This document shows positions 16,137 to 23,875 of a DNA stretch of 64,000 nt, piece by piece (positions within the stretch are counted from its first letter, which is position 1; every line of letters starts with the position of its first letter). The translations under genes and the position numbers were made by a program. Under the pieces are notes generated by a model that was not told the origin of the DNA, made no database searches, and saw only the letters and a list, made by a program, of their open reading frames with translations. The DNA comes from Bovifimicola ammoniilytica (GTDB taxonomy: Bacteria > Bacillota > Clostridia > Lachnospirales > Lachnospiraceae), in NCBI RefSeq assembly GCF_025567085.1, contig NZ_JAOQJN010000002.1, forward strand, positions 186,001-250,000, in the 5' to 3' direction.

Positions 16137-17235
16137 AAAGAAACCTTTAATAGGTTTGATCGGTGCTTCGGTATTAGCTGGAGGTGCATATGCATTTGTT
16201 AGAAATATCTATGGAGGAAGTAAATTTTTAGACAGTTATGTTGATAAAGTCAGTAAAATAGATGTCAATTCTACATTTGAGTTAGAAGAGGACGGATATT
16301 ATGCAATTCGTAAGACAGATAATAAGCCATTCAGAGTATTGCAGTTAACAGATATTCATATTGGTGGAGGATATCTGTCAAGACACGAAGATATGCAGGC
16401 TTTAAGAATTGTTCAAAGAGCAATTGCAAGTACGAAGCCTGATTTGATAGTGGTTACAGGTGATATAGCCTGTGCTAAAGCACATATCTCTCTTTCAAGA
16501 AATAACTTGAACTGTTTCAGAATATTGACAAATTTATTAGAGAATATAGGAATTCCTTATGCGATTACATTCGGTAATCATGATGCAGACGGAAGATGCA
16601 TCTATAAGAGAAGAGAGCTTGCTGACTATGTGTCAAAGAGAGAACATTCCTTAATGGTTGAGACAGAGAAAACAGAGGGTATAACAGGTTTTTCAAATTA
16701 TCTTGTTAAGCTTAGAAATAAAAATGGAAAGCTTAATTCAGTTATCTATATGCTTGATTCTAATGAATATATTAAGGTTGAGCAGAAAAAAACTTATGAT
16801 TATATCCATAAGGACCAGGTAGAATGGTATGCAAGTGAGACTATAAGAATTAACAGTGAAGAGGGCAGAAATGTTCCGTCGCATTTATTCTTCCATATTC
16901 CACTTAGAGAGTACAATGATGCATGGAATGCGGTAATCAATGCGGATAAATCGGCAGAGTATTATTATGGAAGCAGAGACGAGGCAATAAGTTGTTCGAA
17001 ATCAGATTCAGAGTTGTTTGATAAAGTGCTTGAATTAGATTCCACTAAGGGAATATTCTGTGGTCACGACCATCTTAATGATTTCTCTGTAAGCTACAAA
17101 GGTATAAGATTGACATATGGACAGGGAATTGATTGTCTGTTATATGCTAAGAATTTATCAGAACATAAGGGTGCAACATTATTAAAGATTCATAAAAATG
17201 GAGATTTTGAGATTAAAGGAAAGAAGCATAGGTGA
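16129..17235 (+). CDS. Membrane-anchored metallophosphoesterase
   Basis: A calcineurin-like phosphoesterase of about 368 residues. An N-terminal hydrophobic segment (about 5-26, LIGLIGASVLAGGAYAF) anchors it, with the enzyme probably outside. Metal motifs in order: LTDIHIGGG near residue 73 (DxH), VVTGDIA near 108 (GDxxD-like, with D), FGNHDADG near 149 (GNHD), HIPL near 258 and CGHDH near 310 (GHxH). These are the five family blocks. Of two adjacent ATGs I choose the second (16129) because GGAGG to ATG spacing is 6 rather than 3. It overlaps the HPt gene and is followed after 5 bases by the VanY-like gene. Substrate unknown. Confidence 0.88.
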   Translation: MNKKKPLIGLIGASVLAGGAYAFVRNIYGGSKFLDSYVDKVSKIDVNSTFELEEDGYYAIRKTDNKPFRVLQLTDIHIGGGYLSRHEDMQALRIVQRAIASTKPDLIVVTGDIACAKAHISLSRNNLNCFRILTNLLENIGIPYAITFGNHDADGRCIYKRRELADYVSKREHSLMVETEKTEGITGFSNYLVKLRNKNGKLNSVIYMLDSNEYIKVEQKKTYDYIHKDQVEWYASETIRINSEEGRNVPSHLFFHIPLREYNDAWNAVINADKSAEYYYGSRDEAISCSKSDSELFDKVLELDSTKGIFCGHDHLNDFSVSYKGIRLTYGQGIDCLLYAKNLSEHKGATLLKIHKNGDFEIKGKKHR

Positions 17236-17240
17236 GATAA

Positions 17241-18548
17241 ATGTTATATTACATATTAGGAATACTTGCTGTGATAGTTGTACATTTGATAACTTTCTTG
17301 AAATGTTATGAGAATGGTATCAAAGTGAACTGGTTACATATGTGTATGTCAGCAGGTTTTTCATGTTATATGGTGTATATTGTTGAATATTTACATAATA
17401 ATGTAATTGAGAATGGAATAGGGCTGGCCAAACTAACGGTGATGTTTATACCGGCAGGAATATTTATGCCTATAATCTACAAGAGATTCAAATATTTTCT
17501 TATGAATATATTATATGTATTATGCGTGGGTGGATTAATTAGTGTACTTCAATATATTAATTGCAATAAATTTAATCCGTTAAATAATGTTTTTGAATTA
17601 TTTGGTGTATTAATCGGCTTTATTTTCACTATGATTATTAATGAGATTTCACCGGAATTTCGAAAGAAATGTATAATAAAGAAGAGAAATAAACAAATCA
17701 GATATTTATCGTTTGAAGCTGAAACACTGGCATTATTGGTATTTGTATTATTCTTTGCAGGTGCAATAGTAGAGCGTATATCAGGCAGAGATATAGAGAA
17801 ACAAAAGGGTGCCGTTGTATATGAACATGAAGATGAATATAAAGATATCTACTATGCTGATAAGGACAAGTATGACAGATATGATGCATATGCTAAGTTA
17901 CATCCGGATATGAAATTAGAAGATGTAGTATGGAGAGTAGATGCTAATTTAGACCAGAAATTTTATGATGAGACATATACAACAAAGGCAGATGCGAACA
18001 CTAAATCACCACTCCTTATTAATAAGTTCAACAGGGTATCTGAAGATTATAAGCCTGAAGAATTAGTAAGCATAGAGGGTGATTATGTAGCAACACCGGA
18101 GACGACTAAAGCCTATCATGAGCTTATTAATGCTTTAGAAGACCTTGGAATGAAGATATATGTTGTGTCTTCTTATAGAAGTGTTGAATATCAGAGAAAT
18201 CTTCATAATTATTATCTTAAAAGTGACACTCCGGAAGAAGTGGATACTTATAGCTCAAGAGCAGGATACAGTGAACATCACACAGGACGAGCATTGGATA
18301 TAAGTCAGGTAAGAGGTAATCTCAATGCTTTTGAGGGAAGTGATGAAGCTGTCTGGGTATATGAAAATGCATATAAATATGGTTTTATTGTCAGATATAT
18401 GGACAATGAAATTGATGTGACGGGATATATTTTTGAACCTTGGCATATCACATATGTTGGAAAAGAAATTGCACAGACTATGCATGATGAGAAAATTACT
18501 ACTTTAGAGGAATATGTTGTCAAATATGTTGACCATAAAAAGCCATAA
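17241..18548 (+). CDS. VanZ-like membrane domain fused to a VanY-type D-Ala-D-Ala carboxypeptidase
   Basis: A 435-residue protein in two parts. Residues 1 to about 180 hold five or six membrane segments with a VanZ-like pattern (FIPAGIFMPIIYKRF near 75, then NVFELFGVLIGF near 116). Residues about 270-430 are a VanY/DacB zinc peptidase: SSYRSVEYQRNLH near 310, SEHHTGRALD at 344-353 and EPWH near 399, which carry the metal ligands and catalytic residues. The enzyme trims D-alanine from peptidoglycan stems at the outer membrane face. A basic start codon context (GTGAGATAA then ATG) follows the metallophosphoesterase stop by 5 bases. No vancomycin-resistance genes are present, so a cell-wall maintenance role is likely. 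Confidence 0.85.
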   Translation: MLYYILGILAVIVVHLITFLKCYENGIKVNWLHMCMSAGFSCYMVYIVEYLHNNVIENGIGLAKLTVMFIPAGIFMPIIYKRFKYFLMNILYVLCVGGLISVLQYINCNKFNPLNNVFELFGVLIGFIFTMIINEISPEFRKKCIIKKRNKQIRYLSFEAETLALLVFVLFFAGAIVERISGRDIEKQKGAVVYEHEDEYKDIYYADKDKYDRYDAYAKLHPDMKLEDVVWRVDANLDQKFYDETYTTKADANTKSPLLINKFNRVSEDYKPEELVSIEGDYVATPETTKAYHELINALEDLGMKIYVVSSYRSVEYQRNLHNYYLKSDTPEEVDTYSSRAGYSEHHTGRALDISQVRGNLNAFEGSDEAVWVYENAYKYGFIVRYMDNEIDVTGYIFEPWHITYVGKEIAQTMHDEKITTLEEYVVKYVDHKKP

Positions 18549-18607
18549 AGCATATAGACATTCTATAATATAAATGTTATAATTTTTATTCAACTATGGA
18601 GGAAAAA

Positions 18608-19633
18608 ATGAAATTATCTGATTTTAACTATGATTTGCCGAAAGAACTTATAGCTCAGGATCCGCTTAGTAACAGAGAATCATCAAGACTTATGTTATTA
18701 AATAAGGAGACTGGTGAAATAGAACATAAAATATTTAGTAATATTATTGATTATCTTAATCCGGGAGATTGTTTAGTCATTAACGATACAAAGGTTATAC
18801 CTGCAAGATTAATTGGTACTAAGATAGGAACAGATGCACATATAGAAGTTCTTCTGTTAAAGAGAAGAGAGAATGATATATGGGAAGTGCTTGTTAAACC
18901 GGGTAAGAAAGCAAGACCAGGTTGTAAGATTTCGTTTGGTGACGGACTATTAACAGGTGAGATAATTGATGTTGTGGAAGAGGGCAACAGACTAATTAAG
19001 TTTACATATGACGGAATTTTTGAAGAGATTCTGGATAGATTAGGAGAGATGCCGCTCCCACCATATATTACACATAAGCTTCAGGATAAGAACAGATATC
19101 AGACAGTTTATGCTAAACATGAGGGTTCAGCAGCAGCTCCGACAGCAGGTTTACATTTTACAGAGAGTCTGCTAAAGAGAATTGAGGACAAGGGAATACA
19201 GATTGTCAGAGTTACACTTCATGTCGGACTTGGAACATTCAGACCTGTAAAGGTTGACAATGTATTAGAACATCATATGCATTCAGAATTCTTTGTTGTG
19301 GAGAAAGAAGCAGCAGACAGAATAAATGAAGCAAGAAAGAATGGTGGCAGAATAATTGCAGTAGGAACTACAAGTTGTAGAACTCTAGAGTCGGCAGCAG
19401 ATGAGAATGGAATTATCCATCCAATGAGTAAAGAGACAGATATATTTATATATCCGGGATATAAGTTCAAGGCAATTGACGCATTGATTACTAATTTCCA
19501 TCTGCCTGAATCGACATTACTTATGTTAGTATCAGCATTAGCAGGCAGAGAAAATATTATGAATGCTTATAATGAAGCTGTAAAAGAAAAATACAGATTC
19601 TTTAGTTTCGGTGATGCTATGTTTATCTCATAG
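18608..19633 (+). CDS. queA: S-adenosylmethionine:tRNA ribosyltransferase-isomerase
   Basis: Transfers and isomerises the ribosyl group of SAM onto preQ1-modified tRNA to form epoxyqueuosine. The 341-residue sequence is typical: MKLSDFNYDLPKELIAQ at the start, DCLVINDTKVIPARL near 57, HEGSAAAPTAGLHFT near 176, and ALITNFHLPESTLLMLVSA near 298. The start is set at 18608; an earlier ATG (18596) overlaps the ribosome site ATGGAGG. No tgt or other queuosine genes are adjacent and no preQ1 riboswitch is seen in the short leader. It stands alone between the VanY-like gene and the PilZ gene. Confidence 0.95.
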   Translation: MKLSDFNYDLPKELIAQDPLSNRESSRLMLLNKETGEIEHKIFSNIIDYLNPGDCLVINDTKVIPARLIGTKIGTDAHIEVLLLKRRENDIWEVLVKPGKKARPGCKISFGDGLLTGEIIDVVEEGNRLIKFTYDGIFEEILDRLGEMPLPPYITHKLQDKNRYQTVYAKHEGSAAAPTAGLHFTESLLKRIEDKGIQIVRVTLHVGLGTFRPVKVDNVLEHHMHSEFFVVEKEAADRINEARKNGGRIIAVGTTSCRTLESAADENGIIHPMSKETDIFIYPGYKFKAIDALITNFHLPESTLLMLVSALAGRENIMNAYNEAVKEKYRFFSFGDAMFIS

Positions 19634-19694
19634 TAATTAATGAGTTATATTATGTCAGAAAGTATATAAATGGGTTCTGGCAAGGAGGATTAAG

Positions 19695-19745
19695 TTGAAT
19701 GAAAATATGTTATGAGGAGAAATGCTTTTAGAGGTATTCATTCAA
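19695..19745 (+). other. Leader hairpin and possible 10-codon leader peptide before the PilZ gene
   Basis: AAGGAGG at 19682-19688 precedes a tiny frame (19699-19731, MKICYEEKCF) although the next real gene starts 95 bases later. TTGAATGAA (19695-19703) and TTCATTCAA (19737-19745) form a perfect 9-bp stem enclosing that frame. A strong ribosome site with no sizeable gene suggests a translated leader or a decayed gene. Low confidence. Confidence 0.3.
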
Positions 19746-19794
19746 TTAAAATTTACCTGATTAGTTTCGGGAAAAATAAAAGCATAGTGAGTTT

Positions 19795-20154
19795 ATGACA
19801 CAGGAAAGAAGAAGAGCTAACAGAATGGACATCAATGCATGTATTAAGTTAAGCTCTGTAAGAAACAAAGGAAATTTAGATGGTTTAAAGAATGATGCAT
19901 TTGAAGTAGAAGTTGTTAATTTATCTAAAGACGGACTGGCATTCAAAAGTTCTGAGAAATTAGAATTAAATACTTATTATGATACAACAGTTTTATTATG
20001 GACAAAAGAGAAATTCCAGACAGTTATAGAGATAGTAAGAATGGAAAACTATGGTGAAGAACAGACATTATATGGCTGTAGATTTATCGGCATAATGCCA
20101 TCAGACCAGTTAAAGATTCAGATTTATGAAATGGTAAGTGAAATGGAAGACTAG
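19795..20154 (+). CDS. PilZ-domain c-di-GMP receptor protein
   Basis: A 119-residue single PilZ domain. The c-di-GMP binding signatures are both present: RRRANR at residues 5-10 (RxxxR) and NLSKDGLAF near 42 (N/DxSxxG). The C-terminal beta strand reads LYGCRFIGIMP. Such stand-alone PilZ proteins relay c-di-GMP levels to motility, adhesion or exopolysaccharide machinery; no effector gene is adjacent. The ribosome site is weak (GTGAG 6 bases before ATG). A terminator and then a giant inverted repeat follow. Confidence 0.88.
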   Translation: MTQERRRANRMDINACIKLSSVRNKGNLDGLKNDAFEVEVVNLSKDGLAFKSSEKLELNTYYDTTVLLWTKEKFQTVIEIVRMENYGEEQTLYGCRFIGIMPSDQLKIQIYEMVSEMED

Positions 20155-20187
20155 GTTCATAATTATAATATCTATAATGCGATGCAA

Positions 20188-20257
20188 TAAAAAAGTATTT
20201 CTACTAAATTGAATCATAAGATGAGGATGATTCGGTGATAGTAGAAATATTTTTTTC
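20188..20257 (+). terminator. Terminator of the PilZ gene
   Basis: AAAAAGTATTTCTAC pairs with GTAGAAATATTTTTTT, with an inner GAATCAT/ATGATTC hairpin in the loop; T-run at the end. It abuts the left end of the giant inverted repeat. Confidence 0.8.
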
Positions 20258-20811
20258 TTAATTAAATATTTATAGAACGCATACTTCGCACATACATAAT
20301 AGAATTAAATTATCTGTATTAAGCAAATTTGCATATATAAATATTGAAACGTTTGTAAGAATTACTAATTTGTGAATATCCATTTTTCGGCTCTTTTGAT
20401 TATTTATGTTCATTCAAGGTCCCTACACTTAAACCGATGTGTTCGTCTATGCCACACACTTGAATTATGACGTATCGTGTGAGAGTTAATGCCGTCAGAT
20501 GCAAAAGGTCGGTGCAGTAAATTACCGTTCAAGCGAAGCGCGTTTGATTTACTGCACCGTAATAACCTCTGCAGATGGCGGCATTTACTCTCACTAGATT
20601 AAGAAATATGAAAGTGTGTGTCATAGACGTACATCTCGGTTTAACTGTATGTCCGTTGAATGTACACAAAATTAGAGCCGAAAAAAGATATCTCACAAAT
20701 TTACGCAATTCTTACAAGGTGTTTCGATATTTATATATCAAATTTGCTTTAACAGATGAATATAAATTACATATGTATGTGCGAAGTCTGCGTATATAAA
20801 TATTTAATTAA
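20258..20811. repeat. 554-bp symmetrical imperfect inverted repeat (giant hairpin / MITE-like element)
   Basis: The two halves are reverse complements along their full length, by eye at about three quarters of positions. The ends are perfect for 17 bp (TTAATTAAATATTTATA at 20258-20274; its complement at 20795-20811). The outer ends and the innermost hairpin (GGTGCAGTAAAT at 20511-20522 with ATTTACTGCACC at 20547-20558) share the same centre, 20534.5, so almost no net length difference has built up. Matching blocks include ACTTCGCACATACATA, TTCGGCTC, TTAAACCGA, CGTCTATG and CACACACTT. No convincing coding frame is present. The right end contains the tyrA stop codon. Sequence from its core recurs near 23.75-23.84 kb, so it belongs to a dispersed family. 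It may be a non-autonomous element or a large structured RNA. Confidence 0.85.
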
Positions 20812-21917
20812 CGAATATAAGTTTTATAGTTATAATTCTTTAATTTGCAATCTGCCTTATCAAGAGCTTCTTTACTATAAAATTCAATTTTAAGAACTCC
20901 GTCCTCAAATTCACGATTATGAATAATTCCAATATTTTTAATACTTATATCATTCTGTGCAAGGATTGTTGCAATGATTGAAATTGCACCTGATTCATCG
21001 ATGATATCGCAATATAAAGTATATTCTTTAGTAATTGGACCACGTCTGTTATCAGAGAATGAATTTCTGTATTCGCGGCTTTCATGGAATAAATCATATA
21101 TATATTCAGAATTACCTGAATTAATTGCATTTTTAATATCGCTAAGTGAAGTAATGTATTTATCTATTAATGTTACAATATTAGCACTGTTTGTTGAACA
21201 AATCTGCTGCCACATCTCAGGAGAAGATGAAGCTATTCTTGTAATATCTTTAAAGCCTCCTGCAGCAAGCAGCTTCATTGTTTCATCTTCTGAATCGTTA
21301 TGCTTAACCAGATTAACAAGGCTTGCTGCAATCAGGTGAGGAACATGGCTTATTGCTGCAACAGCGTAATCATGTTCTTTATAATTAAGTACGATTGGAA
21401 TTGCACCTATAGATTCAACTAATTCGTAGAATTCAGATATCTTGTCTTCAGGTGTTTCGTCAGTTGGTGTGATTGGATAGTAAGCATTTTCAAGCAAATA
21501 TCCTGAAGCATTATTATAGCCTGTTTTCTCAGAGCCGGCCATAGGATGTCCACCTATGAATTGACGGTTTAAATGTCTGTCAGCAATTGCAACGTGAATA
21601 TTTGTTTTAACACTTCCAACATCTGTAATTATGCAGTTTTCATTTATAATATCTTTTAGAATATCCAGATATGAAATATTATGCTCTACAGGAGTGCAGA
21701 GAAAGATATAGTCGCAATCTGAAAAGGATTCGTCAACTTTATCCGTAACTGAGTCGGCTGTACCATCATTAAGTGCAGTAAGCCTCGCATTTTCACTTCT
21801 GTTATATGCAAGTATTTTATGATTAGGGTGAACTCTTTTGATGGCTTTAGCAATTGAACCACCGATAAGTCCAAGTCCTATAAATCCTAATTTTAAATCT
21901 CTCATCTTAAGAACCAT
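20808..21917 (-). CDS. tyrA: Prephenate dehydrogenase with C-terminal ACT domain
   Basis: Oxidises prephenate to 4-hydroxyphenylpyruvate for tyrosine synthesis, using NAD(P). The nucleotide-binding motif GLGLIGGS is at residues 14-21, CDYIFLCTPV near 69, the substrate loop GGHPMAGSEKTGYNNA near 121-136 and HVPHLIAASLVNL near 194. The last ~75 residues form an ACT domain (GAISIIATILAQNDISIKNI), the usual site of feedback by tyrosine. The length (369 aa) fits this two-domain type. The start is uncertain: the ATG at 21917 is close to AGGAAGG, and a second ATG lies four codons later (21905). Its stop codon falls inside the end of the giant inverted repeat. Confidence 0.93.
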   Translation of the reverse strand: MVLKMRDLKLGFIGLGLIGGSIAKAIKRVHPNHKILAYNRSENARLTALNDGTADSVTDKVDESFSDCDYIFLCTPVEHNISYLDILKDIINENCIITDVGSVKTNIHVAIADRHLNRQFIGGHPMAGSEKTGYNNASGYLLENAYYPITPTDETPEDKISEFYELVESIGAIPIVLNYKEHDYAVAAISHVPHLIAASLVNLVKHNDSEDETMKLLAAGGFKDITRIASSSPEMWQQICSTNSANIVTLIDKYITSLSDIKNAINSGNSEYIYDLFHESREYRNSFSDNRRGPITKEYTLYCDIIDESGAISIIATILAQNDISIKNIGIIHNREFEDGVLKIEFYSKEALDKADCKLKNYNYKTYIR

Positions 21918-22167
21918 GCCTTCCTGATACTTAGTAGCTGATTAGTCCGACTATATAACATATAAATCAGACTTCAAACATTAGTTCATTTTGTATATAA
22001 ATAATACAGTAAAAGTCTTTATAAATATCGTATGATATTATAACAATTTGTAAAAGTAATGTCAATTTATCTTGAAAATAACAATAGAAGCTAGTAGAAT
22101 ATATTCAAAATAAGGATTAGGATGTCAAAACATCTTAATTGAAAAAAGCATTTGGAATGGAGACAGA

Positions 22168-23724
22168 ATGAAAAATACTATTAATAGTGCTACAGAAATA
22201 GTTGAAATGAGATATGAGGATTCAGCAATTGATAAAAGAATACTTCGTGGAATAAAGGAAATGGGTTTCGAACTTATGACACCTATACAGGCACAGGCTA
22301 TTCCTTTATTGTTAGAAGGCTATGATATTATCGGACAGGCACAGACGGGTACAGGTAAAACAGCCGCTTTTGGTATTCCGCTTATTCAGAATATCGACCC
22401 GGAAGACAAACATATACAGGCAATCGTTTTATGCCCTACAAGAGAATTAGCTATACAGGCGGCAGAGGAATTAAGAAAATTAGCTAAATTTACACATGGA
22501 ATAAAGGTACTTCCTATCTATGGAGGCCAGGATATTAATACACAGATAAGGTCACTTAAGACAGGAGTGCAGATTATAGTCGGTACACCTGGAAGAGTTA
22601 TGGACCATATGAGACGTCATACTTTAAAGATGAATAATTTAAAGACAATGGTGTTAGATGAAGCGGATGAAATGCTTAATATGGGCTTTAGAGAGGATAT
22701 AGAAACAATATTAAAGGGGATACCAAAAGAGCATCAGACAGCATTATTTTCAGCTACGATGCCAAAAGCTATAATGGATATTACTGATAAATATCAAAGA
22801 GATGCCAAGTTAATTAAGATTACACGTAAGGAGATAACAGTTCCTCTCGTTAAACAGTATTATTATGAAGTAAATGGTAAGAGTAAGGCTGACGTTGTAT
22901 GCCGGTTATTAGATTATTATAATCCTAAGAGAACAATGATTTTCTGCAATACAAAGCGTATGGTAGATGAGCTTGCAGAAAAATTAAAGGGACGTGGATA
23001 TTTTGCAGACGGACTTCATGGCGATATGTCACAGAGACAGAGAGATATGGTTATGAATCGTTTCAGAAATAATAAGACAGACATACTCATTGCGACAGAT
23101 GTGGCAGCGAGAGGTATAGACGTAGATGATATAGAAGCTGTATTTAATTATGATGTACCGCAGGATATTGAATATTATGTTCATAGAATAGGAAGAACCG
23201 GAAGAGCAGGAAGAAAAGGCAGATCCTTTACATTAGTTGTCGGTAAAGAAATCTATAAATTACGTGAAATAGAGAAATCATGCAAGACAAAGATTAAATT
23301 AAGAAGTATCCCATCAGTAAATGATGTAAATGAGATAAAAGCACAAAAATGTTTAAATGATGCAATAGATGTCTTACAGAATAAGGATATAAGTAAAGCA
23401 CTTAAATATGTTGAACAGAAAATCAATGATGATGATATAACAGCACTTGAATTAGCAGCGGCTTTCTTGCGACTTAATATGGGAGAAGAAGCTAAAGAAA
23501 TTGAGAAAGTGGAATACAAGACTTCAGGCAAAGGATGTTTTTCAAAGAGAGCATATAATAATTCTGATAAATCTTCAGGCTCAAGAAAGAATGGTAAATC
23601 TAATAAATTATCAGCACAGAATAAATCAGATAAAAAGAAGAAAAATGACAGTCGCAATAAATCTGGCAAAAATGATAAGTCTGGAAGAACAGATAAAAAA
23701 CAACGCATCCCATCTTCACGATAA
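22168..23724 (+). CDS. DEAD-box ATP-dependent RNA helicase with basic tail
   Basis: ATP-dependent RNA unwinding, in ribosome assembly or mRNA turnover (CshA/DeaD-like). Of 518 residues, 1 to about 370 are the helicase core: AQTGTGKT at 58-65, PTRELA near 91, TPGR near 134, DEAD at 164-167, SAT near 195, DVAARGID near 312 and HRIGRTGRAGR near 338. Then comes a spacer and a Lys/Ser/Asn-rich disordered tail from about 455, likely RNA-binding. GGAGACAG precedes the ATG. The last few codons and stop lie in sequence matching the 3' end of the dispersed leader repeat, so the C-terminus may have been changed by repeat insertion. Confidence 0.93.
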   Translation: MKNTINSATEIVEMRYEDSAIDKRILRGIKEMGFELMTPIQAQAIPLLLEGYDIIGQAQTGTGKTAAFGIPLIQNIDPEDKHIQAIVLCPTRELAIQAAEELRKLAKFTHGIKVLPIYGGQDINTQIRSLKTGVQIIVGTPGRVMDHMRRHTLKMNNLKTMVLDEADEMLNMGFREDIETILKGIPKEHQTALFSATMPKAIMDITDKYQRDAKLIKITRKEITVPLVKQYYYEVNGKSKADVVCRLLDYYNPKRTMIFCNTKRMVDELAEKLKGRGYFADGLHGDMSQRQRDMVMNRFRNNKTDILIATDVAARGIDVDDIEAVFNYDVPQDIEYYVHRIGRTGRAGRKGRSFTLVVGKEIYKLREIEKSCKTKIKLRSIPSVNDVNEIKAQKCLNDAIDVLQNKDISKALKYVEQKINDDDITALELAAAFLRLNMGEEAKEIEKVEYKTSGKGCFSKRAYNNSDKSSGSRKNGKSNKLSAQNKSDKKKKNDSRNKSGKNDKSGRTDKKQRIPSSR

Positions 23725-23840
23725 AGTTGCCTGTAAATGAGGATTAGTATAAAAATTAATATCGTCAGATGCAAAAGGCAGGTATAGTAAAATGATGTTC
23801 AAGTAAAACACGTGTGAACTACTGCACCATAATAACATCA
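23703..23840 (+). repeat. Composite dispersed-repeat copy after the helicase gene
   Basis: Bases 23703-23748 resemble the 3' end of the leader repeat at 12.85-12.90 kb (TTCACGATAAAGTTGCCTGT against CTCACGACAAAGTCGCTCGT). Bases about 23750-23838 resemble the core of the giant inverted repeat: CGTCAGATGCAAAAGG, then a diverged GTATAGTAAAA...CTACTGCACCATAATAAC hairpin. The helicase stop codon is inside the first part. Confidence 0.65.
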
Positions 23841-23841
23841 A

Positions 23842-23868
23842 TTCCTCTGGCACAACGTGCCAGAGGAA
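23842..23868. terminator. Hairpin between the convergent helicase and fbpA-like genes
   Basis: Perfect 12-bp stem TTCCTCTGGCAC / GTGCCAGAGGAA with a 3-base loop. Neither side has a strong T-run, so it may be a weak bidirectional terminator or simply block 3'-end decay. Confidence 0.6.
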
Positions 23869-23875
23869 TAACAAG

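Noticed and set aside
20575..20799. A 74-codon open frame inside the giant inverted repeat
   Set aside because: No ribosome site, unlikely composition, and it lies wholly in one arm of the palindrome; it is a by-product of the repeat.
21918..22167. T-box before tyrA or a cold-shock leader before the helicase
   Set aside because: No GGTGGTACCGCG-type sequence on the tyrA side, and only a small GATGT/ACATC hairpin on the helicase side.
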